Origin: JAUVKT01 sp036350795
GTDB taxonomy: Bacteria; Bacteroidota; Bacteroidia; Bacteroidales; VadinHA17
Length of the DNA stretch: 64,000 bases
Reading direction: 5' to 3'
NCBI GenBank assembly: GCA_036350795.1
Contig: JAZBNV010000030.1
Span: 6,530-70,529 of the forward strand
The notes under the pieces were generated by a model. That model was not told where the DNA came from, ran no database searches, and worked only from the letters and a program-made list of their open reading frames with translations. The position numbers and the translations under genes are program-made. Shown here in pieces: positions 53,606 to 61,858 of this stretch; the first letter of the stretch is position 1; the number at the start of each line of letters is the position of its first letter.

Positions 53606-54777
53606 AAAGATTCTCAGCGCAGTACATTATAAGCGCTACCGGACAAATCCTTAAAAGAGGTATAATAAGCACCACCGACGATGGACTTATTACCGGGATA
53701 AAGGACACAGGAGGAAGCCTGGAAGAAGAAGCATCGGTAGAATACCACAATGGTATAATAGTGCCTGGCTTCGTAAACTGCCATACCCACCTTGAGCTAT
53801 CCGATATGAAAGGTAGTATAGAAAAAGGCGGCGGCCTGGGACAGTTTGTACAACAGGTGCGCGAAAAAAGAAACCCCTCAGACGAGAAGGCCTTAAAGGC
53901 AATTAACGAATACGACAGGCTTTTATACCAGACAGGAACTTCGGCTGTTGCTGATATTTGTAATACCCCGCTCAGCTTCGATACAAAGACCAAAAGCAAA
54001 ATAACTTATATAAATCTTCTCGAAATTTTTGGTATAGATCCTGCAAGGGCAGGAAAGCGGATCGGGGAGATTAAGTCTCTCATGCACCAGGCTCAAAAAC
54101 AATCCCTGTCGGCATGGATAGTCCCTCATTCTGCATACTCGATCTCCGGGCCCCTCTTTAAGGAACTAAAGCTGCTGATAAAAGATAACGAGCTATGCTC
54201 AATACACTTCCTTGAATCGCAGCAGGAACGACAATTGATTAACAATGGAACAGGGCAATTAATGGACTCATATTTATCCATGGGCATCACTCCTTCAATG
54301 CTTAGGCAAAGAGTTAAAAGTCATTTGGATGTAATAAATAGCTTTATCCCCGGCGCATGCCGCCTTATACTTGTACACAATACCTTTGCCGGCGACAATG
54401 AAATGGAAGCCCTCGCCGGGAGGGAAAATACCTGGTGGTGCCTCTGTCCGCGATCCAACCTGTACATAGAAAATGTACTCCCGCCACTTGATAGACTGCT
54501 CTCTTATAAAGCCCCGATAGTAATTGGAACCGACAGCCTTGCTTCGAATAACACGCTCAATATCCTCGACGAATTAATAATACTGCAGTCTGAGTTTCCG
54601 CATATAGCACTTAACACACTTATTATGTGGGCCTGCAGGAATGGAGCAGAAGCATTAAATCTGCCGCAACTTGGTACAATAGAAGTTGGGAAAACTCCCG
54701 GGCTTGTCCTTATTGAGGACTGCGATCTGGGGAACCTGAAACTGCTGGCCGGCAGTAAATCAAGAAGACTTATTTAG
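53602..54777 (+). CDS. Amidohydrolase, possibly aminodeoxyfutalosine deaminase-like
   Basis: The 391-residue metal-dependent hydrolase of the cytosine-deaminase/SsnA group has HxH metal ligands His61 and His63 in CHTHLELSD. Further metal or catalytic residues lie in HFLES, LVHNTF and GTDSLASN. The latter segments resemble the deaminase of the futalosine menaquinone pathway, but this is similarity by eye; no other mqn gene is nearby. It overlaps DUF4296 by 4 bp and the hemerythrin-like gene tail to tail by 8 bp. Confidence 0.8.
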   Translation: MKRFSAQYIISATGQILKRGIISTTDDGLITGIKDTGGSLEEEASVEYHNGIIVPGFVNCHTHLELSDMKGSIEKGGGLGQFVQQVREKRNPSDEKALKAINEYDRLLYQTGTSAVADICNTPLSFDTKTKSKITYINLLEIFGIDPARAGKRIGEIKSLMHQAQKQSLSAWIVPHSAYSISGPLFKELKLLIKDNELCSIHFLESQQERQLINNGTGQLMDSYLSMGITPSMLRQRVKSHLDVINSFIPGACRLILVHNTFAGDNEMEALAGRENTWWCLCPRSNLYIENVLPPLDRLLSYKAPIVIGTDSLASNNTLNILDELIILQSEFPHIALNTLIMWACRNGAEALNLPQLGTIEVGKTPGLVLIEDCDLGNLKLLAGSKSRRLI

Positions 54778-55198
54778 ATTGCCTGTATTCTTTTATAAAA
54801 TTGGCTGCACGGCGATTATCAATCATCATATGGTCGTCGAAGAAATTTTCAAGGTATTTATACATCTCCAGCTCAAAACCTTTTTCTCCTTTTTCAAATC
54901 CTTCCCTGAAATCGTTTATTTTTGATACAAATTCCTTATGTACCTTATTATGCCTTTCAAGACGATCATAGTTCAGCTCCTGGAGGTAAATCTCCTCCTG
55001 GATCAGGTAGCGGTCGAAATAATGTACCAGCTGGTAGAACACTTCTGAAATACCCATATTGTCGGCTCCTTTTGCAACCAGGGCCTTCATAAGATTGATA
55101 ATATCAAGAAACTTCCTTGTTTGCTCGTCAAAAACCTTATTGTCCAGCTGATACTCCTTTTTCCACGGGTATGGATTAGCATCGGGTTTATCTGTCAT
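54770..55198 (-). CDS. Hemerythrin-like protein with incomplete diiron ligand set
   Basis: This 142-residue four-helix protein begins in the bacteriohemerythrin way (YPWKKEYQLDNKVFDEQ). The canonical ligands are His, HxxxE, HxxxH and Hx4D/Hx3D. Here the first His position is Thr27 (DEQT), the second is Tyr64/Leu65 (YLIQEE, where HFxxEE is expected), while Glu68/69, His83, His87, His123 and Asp127 remain. A full oxygen-binding diiron site is thus unlikely. The start at 55198 follows AGGAGG; a longer frame from 55264 is possible but its extra residues do not fit the family. Confidence 0.78.
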   Translation of the reverse strand: MTDKPDANPYPWKKEYQLDNKVFDEQTRKFLDIINLMKALVAKGADNMGISEVFYQLVHYFDRYLIQEEIYLQELNYDRLERHNKVHKEFVSKINDFREGFEKGEKGFELEMYKYLENFFDDHMMIDNRRAANFIKEYRQSK

Positions 55199-55347
55199 AT
55201 CCTCCTGATTAGCGTTTTTCTCACCTGTAAAGATATTACAGGAAAACTGGCACTCCAATGACATAAATCATGCAGGGTTTTGCAGCCAGAACAGCAGCTG
55301 TATAGCCATCCGTACAGCTTGGATTTCTTCTGCAACAGTCAAAATAA

Positions 55348-55377
55348 TTGATAATGGCCTTAAAAAATATATATTTG
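55348..55377 (+). promoter_or_regulatory. Promoter of the radical SAM gene
   Basis: TTG (55348-55350), 19 bp, TATATTTG (55370-55377) matches the Bacteroidota consensus, 22 bp before the ATG at 55399. It rules out longer upstream starts. Confidence 0.65.
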
Positions 55378-55398
55378 TCAGCTTATAAAAATGTTTAT

Positions 55399-56181
55399 AT
55401 GGCATCAATCTTATTCGACAGGATTATTTTCGGGCCGGTTTACAGCAGGAGACTGGGGCTATCACTGGGTATTAACCTCCTGCCTCCCTATGAAAAGGTG
55501 TGTACCTTCGATTGTTTCTATTGTGAATGCGGGCTTACTACAAACAGGGAAACCAATACAGAAATGATGCCCACGCGCGAACAGGTAAAGAACGCTCTTT
55601 ACCAGAGCCTGGAAGATATGGCTGCAAACGACAATGACCCCGACGCAATAACCTTTACGGGTAATGGCGAACCTACCTTACATCCTGATTTTGAAGGTAT
55701 TATTGATGATACAATAGAAGTTAAAAACATTTTCTTTCCGGATGCTGAAGTGGCTGTTCTGACTAATTCAACAACTATTGCTTCGCCTCATATCCAGCGT
55801 GCTCTTTCCAGGGTTGATAAGGCCATCCTGAAGTTCGACTCTGCCCTGGATTCTACGATAAAGACCCTGAATAGTCCATCCGCAAAGATTATTGCCGCTG
55901 AACTGGTTAATACGCTTGCGCAACTTGATTTTGATGTTCTTATACAATCCATGTTTATGCGCTTCAGCTATAATGGTACTGTGATAGATAATACCACTGA
56001 AGAAGAGCTGGCAGCATGGCTTAAGGCCATTGAAAAGATTATGCCTTCAGAAGTCCAGGTGTATACGATAAGCCGCGATACTCCCGAGGGCCACAGGGTG
56101 CATAAGATCCCGAAAAAGACACTTACTGAAATTGCTGTAAGAGTTGAGCGACTTGGAATAAAAACACAGGTATCGGCCTGA
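55399..56181 (+). CDS. Radical SAM protein (COG0731-type Fe-S oxidoreductase)
   Basis: The 260-residue enzyme has the CxxxCxxC cluster motif at Cys35, Cys39 and Cys42 (CTFDCFYC), followed by the GNGEPTLHPDF SAM-contact strand. The opening IIFGPVYSRRLGLSLGINLLP is typical of the COG0731 group, related to the wybutosine enzyme TYW1 but without its flavodoxin domain. The reaction is unknown. The promoter favours the ATG at 55399 over an earlier in-frame start. A glycosyltransferase follows 16 bp later. Confidence 0.87.
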   Translation: MASILFDRIIFGPVYSRRLGLSLGINLLPPYEKVCTFDCFYCECGLTTNRETNTEMMPTREQVKNALYQSLEDMAANDNDPDAITFTGNGEPTLHPDFEGIIDDTIEVKNIFFPDAEVAVLTNSTTIASPHIQRALSRVDKAILKFDSALDSTIKTLNSPSAKIIAAELVNTLAQLDFDVLIQSMFMRFSYNGTVIDNTTEEELAAWLKAIEKIMPSEVQVYTISRDTPEGHRVHKIPKKTLTEIAVRVERLGIKTQVSA

Positions 56182-56197
56182 TAAAATAATTCCTGAA

Positions 56198-57298
56198 ATG
56201 AGTAATATCCTGATATGCCCTCTCGACTGGGGTATGGGTCATGCCACCAGGGTACAACAGGTTGCCGCATTCTTCCATGCAGCCGGTCATAAGGTTATAA
56301 TTGCAGCCTCCCCCGCCTACCTTGATAGTTTTGGTTCTTCGGTATGCAGCCTGAAAGTTCCTTTCAGATCGCTTCGTATCAGGTATTCTTCATTCTTGCC
56401 ACTGTTTATATTTATACTGCTTCAGTCGCCGCTTCTTGCAGTACAATTCTTTATTGACCTTGTAAAGGTGGCCTACATGGTAAGGAAATACGATGTGGAT
56501 ATTGTAATAAGTGATAATCGTTTTGGTGCTTTCAGCACAAGGGCAAGATCGGTATATATCACGCACCAGTTGCAGGTTCTTAGCCCGTTCAGAAACTACA
56601 GGCCGGCTCCTGTCTTAACATTTGTGCACCGTGTTATAGCTTCGCTGTATAATGAAATATGGGTTCCGGACATCTCTTCCTGCTTAAGCGGGAAACTTAC
56701 AAAACCCTGCGGCAAACCCTCAAAGTTCTATGAGATCGGGGCTCTCTCGATGCTTCATCTTTACAGCCCTGAAGAGCCTCCTTCCTTCCCGGAGGGTGAT
56801 TATATAGCTGTTCTGATTTCCGGTCCTGAGCCACAAAGGAGCATCCTCCAGGAAATCTTACTCAGGAAATTTGAAAACCAGGAAAAACAATATGTCTTTG
56901 CCGGAGGCAACATAAGAGGAGACAGGGAAGTAAAAAAATATAAGAATATTACCCTCTACAGCTACCTTTCGCCACCTCACACCAGGTTCCTGCTTGAAAG
57001 AAGCAGAGGTATTATCTGCCGGGCAGGTTACAGCACTATAATGGATCTGGTCAGGCTCGGGAAAAGTGCTCTGCTGGTACCTACACCTGGCCAGACCGAG
57101 CAGGAATACCTGGCTCACTACCTCGGTGAAAAAGGCCTTTTTACTTCTGTTAAGCAGTCACAGATTAAATTATTGAACCCGGGGCCCCTCCCCGAAAAAT
57201 TAAATACAGGTTCTTATCTTGAAGAAGGCGATAAGAAATTTCGCGAAACGCTCAGCAATCTTCTTAAAAGATCATCATCACTAAAAAAACAGGTATAA
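56198..57298 (+). CDS. GT-B glycosyltransferase (MurG/GT28-like)
   Basis: The 366-residue protein shows the N-terminal loop CPLDWGMGHATR (7-18), as in MurG-type and UDP-glycosyl transferases. The donor-side C-terminal half has GIICRAGYSTIMDLVRLGKS and LVPTPGQTEQEYLAHYL. A hydrophobic patch (PLFIFILLQSPLLAVQFFI, about 68-86) suggests membrane contact. The likely role is transfer of a sugar onto a lipid or wall precursor; donor and acceptor are not readable. It overlaps the PAP2-like gene on the other strand by 35 bp. Confidence 0.83.
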   Translation: MSNILICPLDWGMGHATRVQQVAAFFHAAGHKVIIAASPAYLDSFGSSVCSLKVPFRSLRIRYSSFLPLFIFILLQSPLLAVQFFIDLVKVAYMVRKYDVDIVISDNRFGAFSTRARSVYITHQLQVLSPFRNYRPAPVLTFVHRVIASLYNEIWVPDISSCLSGKLTKPCGKPSKFYEIGALSMLHLYSPEEPPSFPEGDYIAVLISGPEPQRSILQEILLRKFENQEKQYVFAGGNIRGDREVKKYKNITLYSYLSPPHTRFLLERSRGIICRAGYSTIMDLVRLGKSALLVPTPGQTEQEYLAHYLGEKGLFTSVKQSQIKLLNPGPLPEKLNTGSYLEEGDKKFRETLSNLLKRSSSLKKQV

Positions 57299-57896
57299 AC
57301 CCGGTAATATATCCCATGTAAATCTGGGCAGGATTATGTGATTTAAGAAACATCCTTGCCGATAAAACCAGGCCTGAAAATAGCAGTACAGGTATCCAGA
57401 AAGCAGAGAGATTGGTCATCATCTTTACAGAGAGCACCATAACACATGCCAGCAAGGCACCCATTCCTGCTGCATGAGCCGATATTTTCCACCTGAAAGT
57501 TATAAGCAGAATAAGAACCGATACTACTGCTGCGGCCAGTGTAAACGATTTAATAAGCTGAGGTATCTGGTAGGAATAAAATATAATACTTGTTACTATA
57601 TACATCATGGCCCCTACAGTAAGAGGTATAAGCCTTTCCTGCCTGCTGTCCATCTTATATGAACTGATAAGGTTCCGGTGCCTCAGAAAAGGCATTATTG
57701 CCAGAGGTACTACAGTCATATTTATTGTGGCCAGGGTAAAAATAACCCTTTTAAGTCCGGCCGGCAGGTGGACCATAAATGTAGGGGCATTAAAGATTAT
57801 CAGTAAGCCGTATACAGGCAGGAAAACCGGATGGAATATAATTGATATAATATTGGATATCGTTTCAAGATATCTGTTTGTGCTTTCATTCTCCAT
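57264..57896 (-). CDS. PAP2-superfamily integral membrane phosphatase-like protein
   Basis: The 210-residue protein has about six membrane helices and carries the three PAP2 motifs in order. Motif 1 is K81-x6-R88 (KMDSRQER). Motif 2 is S139-A-H141, where PSGH is usual. Motif 3 is R181-x5-H187, with Gln191 where the motif normally has Asp. The catalytic histidines and basic residues are present, so activity on a lipid phosphate or pyrophosphate is plausible. Its ATG overlaps the rpoN stop (TAATG), and it overlaps the glycosyltransferase tail by 35 bp. Confidence 0.72.
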   Translation of the reverse strand: MENESTNRYLETISNIISIIFHPVFLPVYGLLIIFNAPTFMVHLPAGLKRVIFTLATINMTVVPLAIMPFLRHRNLISSYKMDSRQERLIPLTVGAMMYIVTSIIFYSYQIPQLIKSFTLAAAVVSVLILLITFRWKISAHAAGMGALLACVMVLSVKMMTNLSAFWIPVLLFSGLVLSARMFLKSHNPAQIYMGYITGFIPVFLVMMIF

Positions 57897-59344
57897 TAAA
57901 TCTCTTTTCTTAACCTGGCAACAGGAATGTTTAATTGTTCGCGGTACTTGGCAACTGTTCGCCTTGCTATCTGGTAGCCCTTTTCCTGCAATATTTCAGT
58001 GAGCTTTTCATCGGTAAGAGGTTTTTTCTTTTCCTCGTTATCAACACACTCCTGCAGTATTTTCTTTATCTCCCTGGTAGATACTTCTTCACCACTATCG
58101 GTCTGCAATCCTTCAGAAAAAAAGTACTTCAGGGGTAAAATACCAAAATGAGTCTGGATATACTTGCTGTTGGCCACCCTGGAAATTGTAGATATATCAA
58201 GCCCGGTTGCTTCGGCAATATCTTTGAGTATCATAGGCTTAAGCTTTGCTTCATCTCCCTCGTAAAAATACTCGCTCTGGTATTTGAGTATGGCTTCCAT
58301 GGTAAGCAGCAGGGTATTCTGCCTTTGCTTCATTGCATCAATAAACCACCTGGCCGAGTCGAGTTTCTGTTTTACAAATGAGATTGCCTCTTTCTGCGAC
58401 TTTGTTTTTTCCCTATCCATGCTGTAAGCCTTCAGCATCTCTGCGTAGGTATTGCTTACCCTTAATTCAGGAACATTCCTGGCATTAAGATGCACCTCAA
58501 TATCATCGCCCTGGAGTTCGAGAATAAAATCGGGTACAATATGCTGATTACTTTTATTGAGTGGATCGCTGAAAGAGCCTCCCGGCTTGGGGTTAAGCTT
58601 AAGTATTTCTTCCAGGGCCTCTTTAAGCATTCCACTGTCTATATTTAGCCTGGTCTGTATTTTTTCGTAATGCTTCTTGGTAAATTCCTCGAAGTACTTA
58701 TCAATAATCTGGTAGGCAAGTGCAATAAGCGGATCATCCAGTTCCTTCCTTTCCATCTGCAGCATAAGACATTCCCTCAGGGTCCTGGCTCCTACACCAG
58801 GCGGATCAAGGTCCTGAACAAACTCCAGCACTTCGCTGAGTTCCTCCTCGGTAGTCAATATATTCTGGGTAAATGCCAGGTCGTCCACAATATTCTCAAG
58901 GTCCCTGCGCAGGTAACCATCCTCATCAATGTTTCCGAGTATATGCTCTACCAGTACCTGTTGTTTCTCTGTCATGATTCGCAGACCTATCTGGCTTTCA
59001 AGGTGTTCGTGAAAAGATGACCCTGCAGAGAATGGTATCTCGCTTTTCCGGTCATCATCCTTGCTGTAGTTTCTTGCATTGAGCCTGTACTCGGGGATAT
59101 CCTCATCATTCAGATAATCATCCAGAGAAAACTCGTCCTGATCCTGCTCATCATAATTGTCCTCCTCTGGCTCGGTGTCACTGACCGGTTCATCGGCACC
59201 TTCTTCCAGGGCGGGATTTTCCTCAATCTCCTTCTTAATCCTCTGCTCAAGATGAATAGCAGGAATCTCCAGCAACTTTATCATTTGAATCTGCTGTGGA
59301 GATAGCTTCTGGAGTAGTTTCTGCTGTAGTCTCTGCTTTAACAT
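57896..59344 (-). CDS. rpoN: RNA polymerase sigma-54 factor
   Basis: The 482-residue protein has the glutamine-rich region I (LKQRLQQKLLQKLSPQQIQM), an unusually acidic region II (about 50-80), the core-binding region, a helix-turn-helix and the diagnostic RpoN box ARRTVAKYRE at 460-469 that reads the -24 element. It needs AAA+ activators for promoter opening. No activator gene is present in the window and no convincing -24/-12 promoter was found. It lies downstream of asnS with a 23 bp gap. Confidence 0.97.
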   Translation of the reverse strand: MLKQRLQQKLLQKLSPQQIQMIKLLEIPAIHLEQRIKKEIEENPALEEGADEPVSDTEPEEDNYDEQDQDEFSLDDYLNDEDIPEYRLNARNYSKDDDRKSEIPFSAGSSFHEHLESQIGLRIMTEKQQVLVEHILGNIDEDGYLRRDLENIVDDLAFTQNILTTEEELSEVLEFVQDLDPPGVGARTLRECLMLQMERKELDDPLIALAYQIIDKYFEEFTKKHYEKIQTRLNIDSGMLKEALEEILKLNPKPGGSFSDPLNKSNQHIVPDFILELQGDDIEVHLNARNVPELRVSNTYAEMLKAYSMDREKTKSQKEAISFVKQKLDSARWFIDAMKQRQNTLLLTMEAILKYQSEYFYEGDEAKLKPMILKDIAEATGLDISTISRVANSKYIQTHFGILPLKYFFSEGLQTDSGEEVSTREIKKILQECVDNEEKKKPLTDEKLTEILQEKGYQIARRTVAKYREQLNIPVARLRKEI

Positions 59345-59367
59345 CTTAAGCCTTTTTATATAGCTCC

Positions 59368-60753
59368 CTAAAACTCCGCGCTTCTTGGCGTACGTGGGAA
59401 TGGGATCACATCTCTGATATTACTCATACCGGTCACAAACAGAATCAGGCGTTCAAATCCCAGGCCGAAACCACTGTGAGGTGCCGTACCAAACTTTCTT
59501 GTCTCAAGGTACCACCAGAGCTCCTCTTCAGGAATATTCATCTCCTTCATCCTGGCTCTGAGCCTGTCAAGATTATCCTCACGCTGCGAACCACCTATTA
59601 TTTCTCCGATTCTCGGAAATAAAACATCAAGAGCCTTAACTGTTTTACCGTCATCATTCTGCTTCATGTAAAAGGCCTTGATCTCAAGGGGATAATCGGT
59701 AAGCATTACGGGTCTTTTAAAATGCTGCTCAACAAGATAACGCTCATGTTCTGCCTGCAGGTCCCTTCCCCATGCCACCGGGAATTCCCATTTTTTATCT
59801 GCAGCCTCGAGTATTTTTACAGCCTCGGTATATGTTGTTCTTACATAAGCACTTTCTACAATAAACCTTAGCCTTTCTATCAGGCCCTTATCAAGCATAT
59901 TATTTAAAAATTCAAGATCCTCCCTGCAATTCTCAAGAGCATAGTTAATAAGGTACTTGGTGAAATCTTCAGCCAGGTCCATATTATCGTCGTTATCATA
60001 GAAGGCCATCTCTGGCTCTATCATCCAGAATTCGGCAAGGTGACGGGGAGTATTTGAATTTTCAGCCCTGAAGGTGGGACCAAAAGTATAGATCTCACCC
60101 AGCGAAAGAGCACCCAGCTCTCCCTCAAGCTGTCCGGAAACGGTAAGGTTTGTTTCCTTTCCAAAGAAGTCGTTTGTATAGTCTACCTTTCCGTCATCAG
60201 TTCGGGGAGGTTTGTCCATGCTTAGCGTGGTAACCCTGAACATCTCACCTGCTCCTTCGGCATCCGATCCTGTAATTATAGGAGTGTGGAGGTAATAGTA
60301 ACCCCTGTCGTTAAAATACTTGTGTATGGCAAATGCCATTGCATGCCTTATGCGAAATACAGCACCAAAAGTATTTGTGCGAAACCTCAGGTGTGCTATT
60401 TCCCTGAGAAACTCCATCGAATGACCTTTCTTCTGCAGGGGATATGTTTCTGTATCCGCTTCACCATAAAGAATAAGATCCGAAGCAACTATTTCCACTT
60501 TCTGTCCCTGTCCCTGCGATTCTACCAGCATGCCCTTAACCCCTATTGCAGATCCTGTTGTAATACCCTTAAGCAGGTCCTCATCAAAAGCAGGAACTTC
60601 AACAACAACCTGGATATTATTAATGGTAGACCCGTCGTTAAGTGCAATAAAAGAAACATTTTTATTTCCACGTCTTGTACGCACCCATCCTTTTGCCAGT
60701 ACTTCCCTTCCCGGATCCGATTCCAGTAATACCTTAACTTTTTCCCGCTTCAT
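59368..60753 (-). CDS. asnS: Asparaginyl-tRNA synthetase
   Basis: The 461-residue class IIb synthetase has an N-terminal OB anticodon-binding domain (WVRTRRGNKNVSFIALNDGS) and a catalytic domain with motif 2 FRAENSNTPRHLAEFWMIEPE (arginine and Glu contacts) and motif 3 GLGFERLILF. The 'AENSNT' segment distinguishes AsnS from AspS. The start at 60753 is chosen because a -7 element occupies the position of the next upstream ATG. First gene of the asnS-rpoN-PAP2 operon. Confidence 0.96.
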   Translation of the reverse strand: MKREKVKVLLESDPGREVLAKGWVRTRRGNKNVSFIALNDGSTINNIQVVVEVPAFDEDLLKGITTGSAIGVKGMLVESQGQGQKVEIVASDLILYGEADTETYPLQKKGHSMEFLREIAHLRFRTNTFGAVFRIRHAMAFAIHKYFNDRGYYYLHTPIITGSDAEGAGEMFRVTTLSMDKPPRTDDGKVDYTNDFFGKETNLTVSGQLEGELGALSLGEIYTFGPTFRAENSNTPRHLAEFWMIEPEMAFYDNDDNMDLAEDFTKYLINYALENCREDLEFLNNMLDKGLIERLRFIVESAYVRTTYTEAVKILEAADKKWEFPVAWGRDLQAEHERYLVEQHFKRPVMLTDYPLEIKAFYMKQNDDGKTVKALDVLFPRIGEIIGGSQREDNLDRLRARMKEMNIPEEELWWYLETRKFGTAPHSGFGLGFERLILFVTGMSNIRDVIPFPRTPRSAEF

Positions 60754-60783
60754 ACTTATTATTGTGTTTATACTTTCCGAATG

Positions 60784-60791
60784 CAAAAATA
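60784..60791 (-). promoter_or_regulatory. Putative -7 element of asnS
   Basis: The minus strand reads TATTTTTG, an exact TAnnTTTG match 31 bp before the asnS ATG. Confidence 0.5.
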
Positions 60792-60834
60792 GTGAAATGT
60801 TCAGAATCTCCTCATAAAAGAGTGGCCTTAAAAG

Positions 60835-60864
60835 ATTGATGCGGACCTGATGATCCGCATCAAT
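60835..60864 (-). terminator. Hairpin terminator of the universal stress gene
   Basis: ATTGATGCGGA (60835-60845) pairs perfectly over 11 bp with TCCGCATCAAT (60854-60864), with an eight-base loop. On the minus strand it is followed by CTTTTAAGG, a short T run. It lies 71 bp after the stress-protein stop. Confidence 0.65.
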
Positions 60865-60934
60865 ACCGGTGTTTTCATAAAACAGGCTTCTGCTACCCGT
60901 TCAGCCGGCCGCATAAACAGAATCTAACAGGCCT

Positions 60935-61777
60935 TTAGCCGTACATAAATTGTGCAACCTTGGCAAAGGCAGATCTCGGGTTCATGCAACACACAGGTAT
61001 ACCCGAACTGTTTGCAATAATATACTGCTCCTGGGCTCCCATAATATAATCGGCCATATTGATGTTCTTGGTAGTCATAATCAATATCAGGTCAGCATTC
61101 AGTTTTTCTGCATATTCTATTGTCTGTTTCGCAATATTCCCCTTTGGGAGCTCATGTATTTTATACTCAATATTATTCTGGATAAGGTACTTAATTGCAA
61201 AATTCAGGTTGATATTGGTTTTCTTAAGCAGGCTTTTGTCGGTTGTTACAGCTTTCAGAATCTGTACCCTTGATTCAAAGTACTTACCCATAAAAATAGC
61301 CATCTTAAGCTTCTCCTTGTTCTCCGACCTGAAGTCAACCGGGAAAACCAGGTCGTGATACCTTTCCATATCCCGCGGTGGCTCCTGCACAACTATAAAC
61401 GGAACCTTGGATCCTACAATAACCTTCAGCGCCCAGCTTCCTGTAAGTTTCTGCATGCCCTTAAGACCATGGGTCCCCATTACTACCAGGTGAGGCTCAT
61501 GCTCGTTTACATATTCAGCTATAGCTGTAAATATTGTTCCCGGAATCAGCTGGTAATCAATATCCAGGTCATACTTATTAGATGCCTCCTTGCATATTGC
61601 TATAAGCTTGTCTTCTTTCTTCTTGTATTCGGCCGTCTTTATTCCCCTGGCAACTATATGCAACAACACGATTTTTGTATCCACCATCCTTGAAATTTTA
61701 ACAGCATGCCTGAGTGCATTCTCGGCAACTACTGTAAAATCCCATGGCACAACAATTTTACCTTTTTCCTTTTCCAT
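60935..61777 (-). CDS. Universal stress protein with two tandem Usp domains
   Basis: The 280-residue protein has a complete N-terminal UspA domain (IVVPWDFTVVAENALRHAV start, then LVVMGTHGLKGMQKLTGSWA) and a more divergent second domain from about residue 145. In the first domain the ATP-type motif G-x2-G-x9-G is only partly kept. Cytoplasmic stress-associated nucleotide-binding proteins of this type are common and their targets are mostly unknown. It is a single gene flanked by a hairpin terminator. Confidence 0.87.
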   Translation of the reverse strand: MEKEKGKIVVPWDFTVVAENALRHAVKISRMVDTKIVLLHIVARGIKTAEYKKKEDKLIAICKEASNKYDLDIDYQLIPGTIFTAIAEYVNEHEPHLVVMGTHGLKGMQKLTGSWALKVIVGSKVPFIVVQEPPRDMERYHDLVFPVDFRSENKEKLKMAIFMGKYFESRVQILKAVTTDKSLLKKTNINLNFAIKYLIQNNIEYKIHELPKGNIAKQTIEYAEKLNADLILIMTTKNINMADYIMGAQEQYIIANSSGIPVCCMNPRSAFAKVAQFMYG

Positions 61778-61858
61778 AATACAGTCTGTTTAATACTATT
61801 GTAAAGTTAAAAGGATTTAGCAAATTATCAAATCATTTAAATGTTCTCAGTACCACAT

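Noticed and set aside
57896..60753. Search for a sigma-54 (-24/-12) promoter near rpoN and in other gaps
   Set aside because: No TGGCAC-N5-TTGCA-like site was convincing in the intergenic regions read.
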